Positions 34,799 to 47,387 of a stretch of DNA of 64,000 nucleotides are shown piece after piece. The number at the start of each line of letters is the position of its first letter. The first letter of the stretch is position 1. The notes beneath the pieces are model-generated. The model did not search any database. It was not told where the DNA came from and saw nothing but the letters and a program-made list of their open reading frames with translations. The position numbers and the translations under genes were made by a program. Source of the DNA: Nothopassalora personata (taxonomy: Eukaryota; Ascomycota; Dothideomycetes; Mycosphaerellales; Mycosphaerellaceae); the NCBI GenBank assembly GCA_033816765.1, contig CM066293.1, positions 3,472,001 through 3,536,000 on the forward strand, in the 5' to 3' direction.

Positions 34799-37700
34799 TA
34801 GGAAGTACTTAACTAAGAAATTCTTAAGTATAGAGCGAGGTAGCCGGATTACTCTAGAACGGCTTACCTTAATTAAGGTTAGCATTAAGCTATTGTTAAT
34901 AGAAAGGGCCTTATTCAATAAGATGCTCTATAACCGGGAGGCAGTCCTCGCTTAGGATTTTAGTTACATAAGGCAAATTAGGTACGACGTTATACTACCT
35001 TAGAAGATTAACACGGTCCCTTATAAGCTATAGTAGGCACGTCCTATCCGGTTGTACCCAAGTCTTAGGGCAGTTGTTAAACGTATAATTAGGGCCCGGA
35101 TTAAGAACAACATCCTAGAATACTTATAGGGAGCATATTCTAATAGCTAGTTCCTAGTCGTAAAGAAAGTTAATACTTCTAGAAGCGATGTGCTATATCG
35201 GTTAATTAATTTAGCTATGCTCCTAAATGAGGTTACTATACGCGATGCTAACATTCCACCGGACACGGATAGCTTCTTAGAGGATTTTACTAGGTGCCGA
35301 GTCGCTTCACTTATAGACCTGTTTTTAGGTTATAATTAGATCACTTTAGATAAGTCCTACCGGGACTTAATAGCCTTTATAACCCCTCTTAGCCTAGTAC
35401 GTAACACGACTCTACCTTAAGGAGCTACTAATTTAGTTACTTAGTTCGTGCGTACGGTAATGAAGATTCTACTTAATTATATCTCGTATCGAGCGAAGCC
35501 GTTTCTCGATAACATCGGTATTAAGGGACTAACTAAGGACTATAGGAATATAGAAGTAGAGCCTAGGTTAAGGAAATAGGTCGTTAAGCATATTGTTTCC
35601 CTAGATCTAGTTCTTACTAACTTAGAAAGAGCTAGTGCGGTAGTTACTAGAGGTAAATCCTAATAGTTATACGAAAAGCTTAAGATTGTTAGGTACGTTA
35701 CTAGCCCGGATAGTCGCTATCCTAACCTAAAGGTTGTAGCTAAGATCCTATATTAGCCTACGCCTACCTATATTAAGGAGGTCCGCACCTATGTAGGGCT
35801 ATGTATGTACTTCCGGATATAGATCCCCTAGTTCGTTATTATTGCTCGACTAATATATAAGCTACTAAAGAAGGACGCCGAGTTCACCTAGATAGAAAAT
35901 AATCATTCTCGAAAGAAGAGGTTACTAGATATCTTATGTAGGCTCTAGCCTTAGTTACCCTCTACTACTTACCTAGTGCTAGGTCTATCTTTATCTTAGT
36001 TGATGCTAGCGGTACTAGATAGGGATGTATCGTTTCTTAAGAATTAATGGACAGTACCCGACGGCGTTACCCGGTACGGTATAAGAGTAGAATCTAGAAC
36101 GCGTTAGAATCTAGATATAATACTAGTAAGCGGGAATGCCTTAGGGTCCTTAAGGGGCTTAAGAAGATCTAGAGATATGTTACTAGCGTTAATTTTGTCC
36201 TTAAGGTTAATACTAAGACACTTGTATAGTAGCTTAACCGGCCGGCTTCGGACCTACCTAACTTAGCAATAGCCCGGTAGGTCGTATAGATTAGGCTATT
36301 TACGTTCGAAGTAAAGCACGTTATAGGGACTAGGCACACTAGCCTAGATGCCCTGTCTCGTAGGCCCTCTACACCTTAGGAACCTAGAGAAGCTAACGAA
36401 GACAAAGTTGACCTAATAATTAATAATAAGCTATTTAGATACCCTGAGCCGGTCGACACCTATCTAGTTAAAATCTAGAAAACACAATATCTCGGAGACT
36501 AATACTCTAAAAGCTCTTAGTAACTTACTTAGGTTATAGAAACTAGGACCCGGCCCGATAGTATTACCCGTACTAAGTACCGGCGGCTAGTAAAGAAGAG
36601 CGTTAATTTCTTTATCCGGGATCAATTGCTATTCTTCTAGAAGCGCCGAGGAGCACCGTTATAACTTGTAATTAACAATAATAAGGCTTAGAAGGAGATC
36701 GTTATAGAATGCTATAAGAGACACGGTTATCGTAGCGCTAAGGATATGTATAACCTTATTTCCGATCGATATTACTAGGACGGGTGCTTCGCCGATGTCT
36801 CTACGTAGGTTCGAAGTTATGCTCCTTATAGGTTTCGCGAAGGTAACTAGCGCGCGGGTAAGCTTTACTTATCGACCCCTTAGGTTATTAGTAAGAAGTA
36901 GTACTCGGACCCCGTCTAGGTGCATAAAAATAGATACCTCCTAGTTACGCGCGAAGCACTTAGTAACTAGATCGAGGCTAGAGTAACGAGGGCACCTCCT
37001 AGCTCTAAGACGGTTACTAAGTTTCTATATAAGGATGTCTTCTATAGGCACGGCTACTATGCTAAAATTGTGCTTAATAACGCTACGGTTTATGCGGCTA
37101 AGGTTAAGCGGTTACTCGTAGGACTTAGTGTTTAAAGGATCCAAATATTACCGTACTATCCGTAATTTAATGCTCCGTTCGAGGTTAGATACCGTCCGAT
37201 TCTTATAGCGTTAGTAAAGCTTATAAGGAACATATACCGCGGATAGGAGCAATAGGTACCCGCTATGTTATAGGCTAATAGGACTACGATCTATCGTACT
37301 ACTAGAATAACGCTAGCTTAGGTCCTATATAGCTATTGTACGATTCTACCAATTAAGGTTAAGTACCCGACGTAGGCGAATTATTAATAGGGATCGGTAA
37401 GGACGACTAAGGACCTACTTACTATACGTGCGCGTTAACTCTAGGCTCGAGACCTTAGTTTAGAAGAGCTACATGCTCGAAGGAAGCGGCTAAGAGAACT
37501 TAGTAAGGACTACTTTAATTCTTACCAGAATATTAACTTTATTAGTTTCTAGAAGGGCGACCTTATTATAAGGTTCTACAAGCTATATAAGGACGACTTC
37601 TTACGCAAGATCGGTTACCGATAGTAAGGTCTATATTAGGTATCTAGTGTCTCTAGGGAATTTAGTACCTATATTCTTAAGGAACTTAATAGTACGCTAA

Positions 37701-38015
37701 TAAAGGGTGTTTAGGCACGAGAAAACCTTAAGCTAGTTCTAGAGCTTCGCCCGGATATTATAGGAGTACTAAGCTTAGATAATAGGATCGATCTCGTAAT
37801 AGGGGAGGGAGAAGTCGCTAATAGCGTCGCTAATAGCGAAGATAGTAGTAATTTAAACGAGATCGAGCCTATCGCCGACGAAGAGGTGCTACCTATAGGA
37901 GTTAACGAAAGGGGATCGGATCCTAAACCGGAATCTAAGAAGCTATAGGTTAGGCCTTATAACCTTTCTATAGCCGAAATTTCACAGTTTAGTAGGATCG
38001 AGGCTAAGAACTAAT
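34799..38015 (+). pseudogene. Element D pol: RT, RNase H, integrase, RIPed
   Basis: The frame continues from 27099 once copy B is removed. RT spans about 34990-35560. The active-site position 35502-35513 reads Phe-Leu-Asp-Asn, one TpG-to-TpA step from Phe-Leu-Asp-Asp, followed by Ile-Gly-Ile-Lys-Gly, which I recall from a divergent fungal Gypsy RT group. RNase H follows to about 36350, then a zinc-binding His-Gly-Tyr-Arg-Ser-Ala-Lys-Asp segment near 36720 and the integrase core to about 37350. The end is approximate. TAG/TAA codons are frequent. Confidence 0.7.
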
Positions 38016-38155
38016 TAGTTAGTAATAGCGTACGGAGTTCACTTCCCTTAGGCATATATTACGTATGCTCTTTAGTTTATTAAGCCAATTTGGTTATCTA
38101 GACTTTACTTTATAGGATGTTCTTACCTTAGTTAGACCTTAGTTAGTAGAGTTAC

Positions 38156-38181
38156 ATTTACCGGTCCTAGGACCGGTAAAT
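38156..38181 (+). repeat. 26-bp perfect palindrome between D pol and ORF3
   Basis: 13-bp perfect arms starting ATTTACCGG. Related to the palindromes at 22822, 26628 and 49302, all within element D. Confidence 0.9.
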
Positions 38182-38479
38182 CGGATTACGTAATAGTGTA
38201 GCATGCCTCTATCGAATGCTTACCTAGGTAGTTACTAGCACTGGTTTTCGGTTATATGTAGGGTTATCGGACCTTTAGTATAACCTTAATAGTACTACTC
38301 TTACTACTTATAAGACCGGTCTCGGTACTGCTATCTTATAACGGTTATAGGGACATACGCTAAGAGGCATACTTAAGCGTAGCTCTCTACCTACTACTTC
38401 CTCTATTTTTCTTTAAACACTAATACCCTATCTATACTAGTATATCCTTACCGATAACTAACATATCTATCTACTACTA

Positions 38480-41400
38480 CTACATACATTAGACGGTTCT
38501 TTAGCCTCTCTCTTTACGACCTTAACCTTCTTTAAAGCCCCCTACCTCGATATTAAGCTTTCAAAGCTTACTAACACTCTAGAGTCGTACTACGAGATAG
38601 CTAACTCTTACGATCTTACTACTAGCGAATCCTAGTTATTATAGCTTTAGCTAGTCCTTCGTTACGCCCGGCTAGTTCGAGTATAGCGCTTACTAGTACT
38701 ATTACTAGGCTTACCCGCCTACCTTAGACCTTGTTCGAGTCCCTTCGTCTACCGGATAACGTTAAGCATGTCCTTACTAATACGAACACGCCGAAGTCCG
38801 CCGCTAATGTTATGTTCCGGGAGCTCGGTCCTTAGAAGCGGGTTAAGGTGTTAAAGGACTTCTATAAGGGCTTCGAGAAGGTATTCGAAGACTACTCCGT
38901 CTAGGTTAACCTATTTTTCGAGGAAGTTAAGAACGGCATAGGTAAGAGCTATAAGGATAAATTCCTTAGTAATAAGAAGCTCGATGTCTTGTTTCCTATC
39001 GTCGGTAAGATTCGTAAGACTGGTTTAGAGATTCGTAATCGTAAGAAGACTCTTCGAGCTACGCTTACCCGCTACTAGCTATAGTAGATAGATAATAAGA
39101 TTCTTAATCGACGTATTATCTCCGAGCTTTATAGTACTAACAGCGGGCCCCGCTAGTTTACGGTCTTTATTAATAAGTACCTAGACTATGGTAGGGCTAT
39201 TAGTAGAATTTAGAGGGCATTAATGTAGCGTATAAGGATCCGCCGTAAGGGCATAGATCGTAAGCGAATTCTAGAGCCTAGTAATCTTACCCGGTGCGAT
39301 AGGGAGGCTAAAGCACGTAGCATTAACCCGTAGTCGGCTAAGAGTAGGGAGATCATTAGAAGACACCGCCTAGCCGTCTATAAGGATAGCCTTCTATACT
39401 TTATAGAAGGTACTATTACTAAGAAGTCCGCGTCCCTAGAGGACAGTATAGATTAACCTAGACTATCTAGCTAGTAATAGCCTTAGCTACTACCGGGTAG
39501 TAAAGGTAAAGGACGTATAAAGAGTACTACGCTAACTCTACTACTAGCCTCTACTTAGCCTATAGTCCTATCGAGAGGCGGTCGTAAGTCGAGTCGACTT
39601 AAGTAGCTCCGTATAGGCGAGAGCATAGGTGAGGATATAACTGCGCCTACTCGATCCTCGCCTAACCGAACGCTAGACGGCGTACCTATACGCGAGGGTA
39701 GTCCGCTAGGTATACCGGTTAGTACTCTACGATCTACTCCGGCCTTAACTAAGAATAGTAATCCGATACTTACTATATTACCTTCGGCTATAATTAGGGA
39801 TATATTAGTCTTTAAGGATTAGATCCTATAAGAAGACGAGGTACTCTAGATTAAGCGCGCTAACTGCACCTATAATAAGCGGTACTGTAGCGTTAAGTTT
39901 AGAAACTCGATTAACGTAGATAGCATTAACTAGCTACCTAAGTACCGGATAGCGGGCCTTAAGATGCTCGAATATACTATCTCGCGGGTTCTTAAGAGGG
40001 ATAGTAAGGTTAGCGCTATAATGTGCGATTAGCATATTCGAGATTTCTACTATAAGGCCCTCTACTTCGTTACGAATCCTAGTATTACCGCTAATACCCT
40101 ATGTAAGCGTGCGCTTAAGGTCTAAGACTAGCTCTTTAAAGGTAAGAGTTTTTTAGCTATTAAGGTAAAAAATGGGTCGTAGTTTCGCCCTAATAAGCGT
40201 AGTTAGAAGACTATTAACCCGCTTAGCTACCTCTACGTTCGAGGCAAAATCGGCACTACGAGTAGTATCGTTACGTATACTAACTATAACTAGATCCTCG
40301 ACAAATTCGGCATTAATAAAGCTAACTAAGCCGATCTTAATAGCACCGGTACCTACATTAATAGCAACATGCTATACTAGTATAATAACGCTAACCTAGC
40401 GCCGCGGGTTAAAACGGTTAGAGAAATAATAAGTCGAGAATTCGACGTGTACCGATAGCACCTACGAGAATTAAATAAGGTTAGTAACGGCGGCGTCTAC
40501 TAGAACATGTAGTATTCTCTAAGCTAATAGATTATACGATAAGACCCCGGGCTATAGCTCTTATAAGTAGCGCTACACCCTTAATACTATACTCGGTTCA
40601 TCTCCTTCCCTATGCCTACGATTTTTAGCTTTAATAGGGCTTATTAGGGAGGTAACGCGAACGCTATAGTGTAGTATACTAGGGTCGACTTAAACCTCGA
40701 AATTGAAAACTACTAGACTAGTAACCGGCTTAACATGCTATACTCTCTTAACTTAGAGGGTACTAGTAGGCCGGAGTTTTTACACGGTTTTTATAAGTAA
40801 GAGAATGCTATAGAGTTCATCTAGTAGTGCCGGAATAACGACTACATAGAAGACGGCCGATTTAAGCGTCTCTTCTCGGTTGGGGTTTAGAACTACCTAA
40901 GTAAAAACCGTATTAACTAGTTTAGAGAGGATCTAAGCGCTAGGCAAATGCGGGTAACTACTATAGGCGTTCTAATAAGGTAGGCCGTACATAAGAAGAC
41001 GCTACGTTAGATTAACCCTTACTTTATCGAGATCCGCGACGATAACTATCTTAAACTCTAGCGAAGCTAGAGCATGTACTAGGTAATAGACCTCTATCGT
41101 GACTTTAAGACGCTAAGTAAGAGCGCTGTAGGGTTTAAGTATCGACGCCTAGTACCCGGCTATCCTTTCCCTACGGGCGTACACCTTAGTAGCATTCGCC
41201 CTCTATCCGATGCCCTAGCGGGTTTAAAGTCTTAGAACGATAACAAAGTTATCCTTAATACTAGAAAGTAGCTTAATGCTACGGTCCGCCTAGACTCGAA
41301 GCTCTTCTATAAGAAGATGTATAAGTAGCGCGTCCGAGCTATAAAATTAATAGATAAATAGCTTAGCTTAGTTACTACTCTCGAGTAGCTATGCTTTATA

Positions 41401-41547
41401 AGCGAAGGGCGCGATAAGAGCTTCTTCCGTAACTACTATAGGAACTTCACTAACTAGCCGCTTAGGGACGCGTCTAATGAGACTAGTGTTAGCTATGACA
41501 ACGAGTAGGTCTAGATAAAGGAGTTATGTAAGAATAAGTGGAACTAA
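38480..41547 (+). pseudogene. Element D third ORF (about 1000 codons), unknown, RIPed
   Basis: A plus-strand frame continues for about 3 kb with TAG/TAA as nearly the only interruptions; the start is uncertain and the end is taken at TAA 41545-41547. The N-terminal third is basic and helical (Lys-Asp-Phe-Tyr-Lys-Gly-Phe-Glu-Lys-Val), the middle is Ser/Thr/Pro-rich, and the C-terminal third is mixed alpha/beta in character (for example Tyr-Pro-Phe-Pro-Thr-Gly-Val-His-Leu near 41165). No pol, env or chromodomain motif was found. It lies between integrase and the 3' LTR on the sense strand, unlike the antisense ORFs of the other elements. It could be a captured host gene or an element-specific protein. 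I do not recognise it. Confidence 0.5.
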
Positions 41548-42111
41548 GTGGTTAGTACGGGTTTATAGGCTCCTAGTTTCTAGTTGATTTTCCGGCTATA
41601 GCTATAGCCTATAGGTACTAGTTTCTAGTTCTAATTCTAGTTCTAGTTCTAGTTGATGCTTCGGGTACGGGTGCTTCTAGTCCTTAGATCTTACTTGTTT
41701 CTTATAGTTACTTATCTTCCCTTAACTAACTTTCTAGCTACGCGATAGACTCGTCTTTAGATTTATTAGGTTACTAGTACTAACACTCACTTATTTTATA
41801 AATAGCGTTCGTATTATTTAACTATCTAGCCCGTTCGATTAATGCTAATATAGCTACCTATTCCCTCGCTAGTTTCGTAGTATACGTTAACGTAGTACAA
41901 CGGGCGCGAGTCGCGGTTATTAACGTTACTATTACGGTCTCTATTAGAAGAATCCTTTCGATCTTTATAAACTGTCGCTAGTAGGCCCTAGGATTACCTA
42001 ACATCTTATATATTAAGCTAAATAATAGGGTAAGCTATTATACTACTATAAGACTACCTTAGCTTATAGCAACTAACTACGCTACCTATAGTGCCCGGGC
42101 TCACTACTTTA
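41548..42111. other. Untranslated 3' region of element D
   Basis: No supported ORF. Contains a short CTAGTTCTAGTTCTAGTT repeat near 41620-41660. Confidence 0.4.
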
Positions 42112-42129
42112 GAACCTAAGGACAGGTTC
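42112..42129 (+). promoter_or_regulatory. PPT-proximal hairpin of element D
   Basis: Stem GAACCT / AGGTTC around AAGGAC. If the first loop A is a RIPed G, the stem gains a G-C pair and the loop becomes AGGA as in element A. The purine tract AGGGGAGGA begins about 5 nt later. Confidence 0.55.
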
Positions 42130-42145
42130 GTAATAGGGGAGGATA

Positions 42146-42383
42146 TATTAACGACTAATAGGTTATGTTAACCTTAGGTTTAGTAGGGGTCCCTTAGGTC
42201 TAACTTGCCTTAATTTCATTTTAGTTTAATTAGACATTTAGGTAAGCTAGTAGAACCTAGTATAGCTATTAAGATATATACTACGCAGTTAAGCATTGTA
42301 AGCGTAGCATTAAGGAAACAATTCAATTTATACCTCTTAAGTAGAGGGCATAGGGGTTTAAGTCCGCTAATCCTCTTATTTAT
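42146..42383 (+). repeat. 3' LTR of element D, left part
   Basis: 238 bp. With 49271-49401 it reconstitutes 369 bp, the exact length of the 5' LTR. Interrupted by element E at TTTAT. Confidence 0.85.
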
Positions 42384-42581
42384 TATAAGGGTAGCCTATA
42401 GCTAACCCTTATATATAATGCGGCTATACCCGGCTTAGTATACCGTACGTAACGCGTATACGTATACTAGGAGAGGCGCATAGCGTCGATAGAAGAAAGT
42501 AAGCTTTAGTTTATCTACGATTAGAAGATCGTAGGCGTACTATATATTACGACATCCCCTTATAGCCTTACGGCCCTTATA
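42384..42581 (+). repeat. 5' LTR of element E
   Basis: 198 bp; same length as the 3' LTR 49068-49265. Confidence 0.9.
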
Positions 42582-42584
42582 GTT

Positions 42585-42593
42585 CTAAAGCTT
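42585..42593 (+). promoter_or_regulatory. Self-priming type primer-binding site of element E
   Basis: CTAAAGCTT starts 3 nt after the LTR and is the perfect complement of AAGCTTTAG inside the LTR at 42501-42509, the inferred mRNA 5' end. Confidence 0.5.
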
Positions 42594-42599
42594 CCCTTC

Positions 42600-43810
42600 G
42601 TTATAATCTATATATGCTATAGAGCCCGATCGTGACGCACACGACGGCGAGTCGCCTACGCCGCCCCTAAGCCCTAGAGTACAGTAGTAGGCGCGTCGTG
42701 TAGCCTTAGTTACGAGAAGAGAGGCCTTACGGGCTAAGATTAAAGAGTAAGAGATATAGCGGGAGATCGAGCGGCTAGAGATCTTACGCGCCATAAGCGC
42801 ACCGCCTCTAGAGCGTATAGGAGGGAGGAGAGAAGATTACCTCCCTACTATAACCCCTACCTCTATCTCTATAACTACTAACGATAATATTATAGTACGA
42901 GGCGCGGCCGTAGCGTATGCGACGCGACCGCGTCTAAAAGAGCCGACGCCTTTTAGAGGGGATTCGATAAGGAAGGTAAGGGTACTCCTTCGGGAGCTCT
43001 TACTTATCTTCGCCCTCTTAGGCACTATATACGCGATAGACGAATTAAAGGTCCTATATAGGGTTATATACCTTAGTAGAGAGGTAAGCGAGCGATAGTA
43101 TACTAACTATAGCGCCGTTAACCTTATAGGGTATATATACTAGGACTTTAAGGAGTTCTACTAAGACGTATACGGCGATCCTATAAATCGCGTACTTAAC
43201 GTTATATTAGAGTACGAGGTTACGAGATAGAAGGATAACTAGATAACGCGACAGTTCGCGACTAAGCTAGATGTTATAGAGGACTAGTTAGGTAACTACT
43301 CGGAAGCGTAACATATACGGTACCTACTAGCGAAGCTTACGCCTCGCTTACGGTCCGCTATCGTTAGCTACTATAATATCCCTACGACTAGAGAAGACCT
43401 AGTAGTCCTAGCCTCGCGTATCGAAAGTACCGAGCGCCGAGGTAGTAGCGGAGGGTACGACTACGGGCAGTATATACGTCGTAAGCGTAAAGCTAAGGGC
43501 GTACATAAGCGGGCCGATCGCCTAAAGTAATAGAAGTAGAGTTAAGTACCGGGCGCCTCGGGTACGAGTTAGTAGCGAGACGCCGGTAGCTCGTCTTTAA
43601 CTATCTAGAAGTCGAAAGTAGAGTACTACGGCTACGGTAGGAAGGGTTACTATAAGACGGAGTACCGAAATAGACACCTATAGAAAGACCGTAACGCGTA
43701 AGCGGTTCGTAGGTTAGAAACTATTAAGGCTTTAACTAAGAAGGGTAAATAGGGAAAAGGTAGAGGACTAGGTAAGGGTCGCTCCTAAGTCCGAGTTTCT
43801 ATATAGACCC
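42600..43810 (+). pseudogene. Element E gag, RIPed
   Basis: Approximate limits. The capsid-like part is around 42930-43450. At 43624-43665 a zinc knuckle keeps the C-x2-C-x4-H-x4-C spacing, but all three Cys and the His read Tyr, as expected from TGC-to-TAC and CAC-to-TAC transitions. Several TAG codons interrupt. Confidence 0.7.
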
Positions 43811-46800
43811 CTTAAGGTAAGTCGATACGAGTCTAGCGCATTACTTACGAGGCGCCGTCAAAACGCGTAAGGGCTTTCGCGAGGCTACGTTTCCTCTAGA
43901 TAACGGTATAGATTTAAGCTTAGTATCGTCCGAGTATATACTCCGATACTAGATATAGCCTATTAGTAGTATAAAGCTTCTAAATCTAGAGTCGTACGCG
44001 TAGGACTAGGGGCATTACTACGGCGCCTATGCGGTTCGCGTGCGACTAGCTAACGATATAGGAGTAGAGCGCGTAAGCGACGCTATCTACTATATAGCGC
44101 CTATAGGTAGGCCGTTAGTTATTTTAGGTAGACCCTAGCGGTATCGTAATCGGATAGTAAAGGCCGATAAGGATAACTAGTAGTACTACGGTATAGAGAT
44201 GCCTACGATTTAGTAGCGTAACGCACGCGAGTTCCTTAAGGATCTTAAGAGCTTAAAGTAGGTTTATGCAATAAGTGTTTAGGTTATTACTATAGTAGTA
44301 TCCGAAGGAGAGGGCCCCTCGTAGCCTAAAGAATTTATAGACTTCCGAGATGTATACGTACCTAATAAGTAGGCGAAGCGTAAGATGCCCGACGGGGTTA
44401 AGTATACGATTAATCTCGTTAAAGGAAAGAAACCCCCTTTTAAGCCGCTATACTACTAGTCCTTAACTAAGCTAGAGGCCTTAAAGGAGTACCTTACGTA
44501 AGTAATAGAGAAGGGGTAGATTAGGCGACCCGTAAGCGAGGCGGGTACGCCTATCCTATTCGTACTAAAGAAGAATAGTACTCTTAGGCTCTATATAGAT
44601 TATAGAGGCCTAAATAAGATTATAGTAAAGAACTAGTACCTACTACCCCTAATTAGTAAGACCTTAGATAGGTTATAGGGCGCTAGGCTCTTTACTATAA
44701 TCGACCTATAGGATACCTACTACCGTATTCCTATTAAGCGAGGAGACGAGTAGAAGACTACGTTTCGCACGCGATACGGTTACTACGAGTACTTAGTTAT
44801 ACCTTTTAGGTTAACTAACGCACTAGCTACCTTTTAGGGGTACATTAATAAGGCCCTCGCTAGGTTAGTAGATAATATCTACGTAGTCTACCTAGATAAC
44901 ATCCTTATCTATAGCGTAACGCGTAAGGAGTACGTGCGAGCCGTACGCGCGGTACTAGAGAGGCTACGAAAGTTCGCCCTATTTACGAACCTAAAGAAGT
45001 GTAGCTTCTTCTAGGAGAATGCCGAGTTCCTAGGATTTATCGTAAGTGTCGTAGGCGTATCGATAGATAGGAGTAGGGTAGCCGCAATCGAGGAATAGCC
45101 TACGCCTACGAGTTTTTATAAGGTTTAATCCTTCCTAGGATTCTATAACTTCTATAGGCGCTTTATCGAAGGGTACTCGAGAATTACGAAGCTATTAATA
45201 GACCTACTAAAGGGATGTAAGAATAGTAAGAAGTAAGGGCCTCTTATGTAGTCCGCTTACGAGGAGTAAGCGTTCTAACGGCTAAAAGCTAGGTTCCTCG
45301 GAGCACCTATCCTAAGGTACTTCGATCCTTCGTTACGTACGAGGGTTAAAACGAATACCTTAGGCTTTACGATTATAGGCATTATCTCTTAGCTATTTAG
45401 GACTAAGTAGCATCTAATTGCCTTCTATTCTCGTAAGATAATACCTACCGAGTGTAATTATAAGACCTATAACTAAGAGCTACTAGTAGTAGTAGAGGCA
45501 TTTAAGCATTAGCGACCGTACCTCGAAGGCGTATCGTATACGGTTTAGGTACTAGTCGATTATACGAACCTATAGGGTTTTATAATAGTAAAGTAGCTAA
45601 ACGGGAGGTAAGCTCGATAGGCGACGTTTCTACAATCTTTCGACTTTATAGTAGAGTATAGGTCGGGGAAGAGTAACCTAGCCGATACGCTATCGCGACG
45701 TAGTAACTACGCACGCGTAGCGTAGTAGACGTCGAACTTGCTTCCTACGCTATAAAGTAAGCTATCTTTCTAGAAGGAATCCCTATTAAGAGAGGACGAG
45801 CCTATAGTAAGGCTCGTAACCGCTACCTACGAGAAGATATAGGATAAGGCGACGATAATAGCAGTAGGAGCCTACGAGCCGTAGGGGACCCGATCGCTAC
45901 TAGTAAGAGTGTACGCTATAATAATGTAGAGCGGCCTAGGTAAACTACTTACACTACTAATAAAAATCGTATAGGGGAGAGACGATAGGTACGTTGTATA
46001 CTTATCGTAGGCGCCTAGCGAAGGGGACGCTAAGGACTAGTATATAAAAGACGGGTTAGTCTATCGCGGGAATACGATTATAGTACCCGAAGACTATATA
46101 GTAAGAGCATAGCTACTCTATATACATTATAACAACCTACTAGTAGGGCACTTTAGTAAGGTAAAGACTAAAGAGCTACTACGACGTTATTACTAGTAGA
46201 AATCACTTAGTAAGGAAGTAAGGGAGTATGTTAGAAACTGCAGGGCTTATTAGACCTCGAAGGCGAGGCGCTATCGACCCTACGGCAAGCTACGGCTACT
46301 ACCTAGGCTAGACGGTCTATAGTAGGAAATTACTATGGATTTTATTACGGACCTACCGCTAAGTAAGCGAGGAGAATACGTATATAATACGATCCTAGTA
46401 ATCGTCGACCGCTACTCTAACATGAACTTATATATTCCTACGACTAAGACATATATAGCGGCGGAGCTTACGAGGATCTTACGAGACGAAGTCGTGCGGC
46501 ATTATAGTATACTAGCGGGTATAGTAAGTAACCGCGGGTTAGTATTTACGAGTAAGTTCTAGAGTAACTTCTACTTTAAGGCGTAGGTAAAGCGTAGGCT
46601 ATCTATAGCTTTCTACCCTTAGACTAACGGCTAGACTAAGTAGGTAAACTAAACCTTAGAATAGTACCTTCGTTATTACTATAGTAAGAACTAGATAGAG
46701 GAGGCTAAGTAGCTAGCTATTACTAAATTCACATGCAATAATAGCGTCTACCCTACGCTACGTATAAGCCTATTCGAGATAGCGTATAGTTAGAGACCTA

Positions 46801-47387
46801 AGATTACCCTAACACCTATAGGATCTCGAGGCGAGATCCGGGAAGGGGAGGTACTAGTAGCGGTAGACTTAGTTAACCGTATACGAGGGATGCGCGCTAC
46901 GCTTACGAAGCGTTAGGAAATCGTAGTAGCCGATTAGACTCGCTACTATAATAAGACTTATAAGGCTAAGAGCTATCGCGTAGGCGACATAGTATTATTA
47001 TCTACGAAGAACCTAAGGTTAGTATTACCGAAGAAGAAGATAGGTCCGAAGTTTATTAGACCGTACCGCATTATCGACGCTATCGGTTCGTAGGCGTACC
47101 GCCTAGTACTACTAGCCGACTTAAGAATTTATAATATATTCTATATATCCCTCCTCGGGCCGTACGTAGGTAGCGAGAAGGATAGAGGCACTATAGCCCT
47201 TGCTAATAAGGACGGGGAATATAAAGTAGAGGCAGTACTAGGAAAGCGTAAGTATAAGGGTAAAGTGCAGTACCTAGTGCGATAGAAGGGCTAGCTAGAA
47301 GAGTATAATAGCTAGGAGCTAGTATAAGGACTCGCGAATGCTACGCGTATAGTAGCCGAATATAAGGCGTTAGCGAAGACGGTGTAA
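43811..47387 (+). pseudogene. Element E pol (protease, RT, RNase H, integrase), RIPed
   Basis: RT from about 44430 shows Pro-Ile-Leu-Phe-Val and Phe-Thr-Ile-Ile-Asp-Leu. The active site at 44889-44900 reads Tyr-Leu-Asp-Asn instead of Tyr-Leu-Asp-Asp (GAC to AAC). RNase H lies about 45340-45700 with Phe-Tyr-Ser-Arg-Lys. The integrase core starts at 46335 with an undamaged 75-codon stretch, Met-Asp-Phe-Ile-Thr-Asp-Leu-Pro onward. A chromo-like or GPY-like C-terminal segment lies near 47220-47330. Stop TAA at 47385-47387. Interrupted by TAG codons elsewhere. Confidence 0.85.

Noticed and set aside
38480..41547. Element D ORF3 as an envelope or a TET/JBP-like dioxygenase
   Set aside because: No signal peptide, membrane segment or recognisable catalytic motif could be pointed to; left as unknown.
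42585..43025. Minus-strand frames of 62-69 codons in element E
   Set aside because: They lie opposite gag and carry no conserved features.
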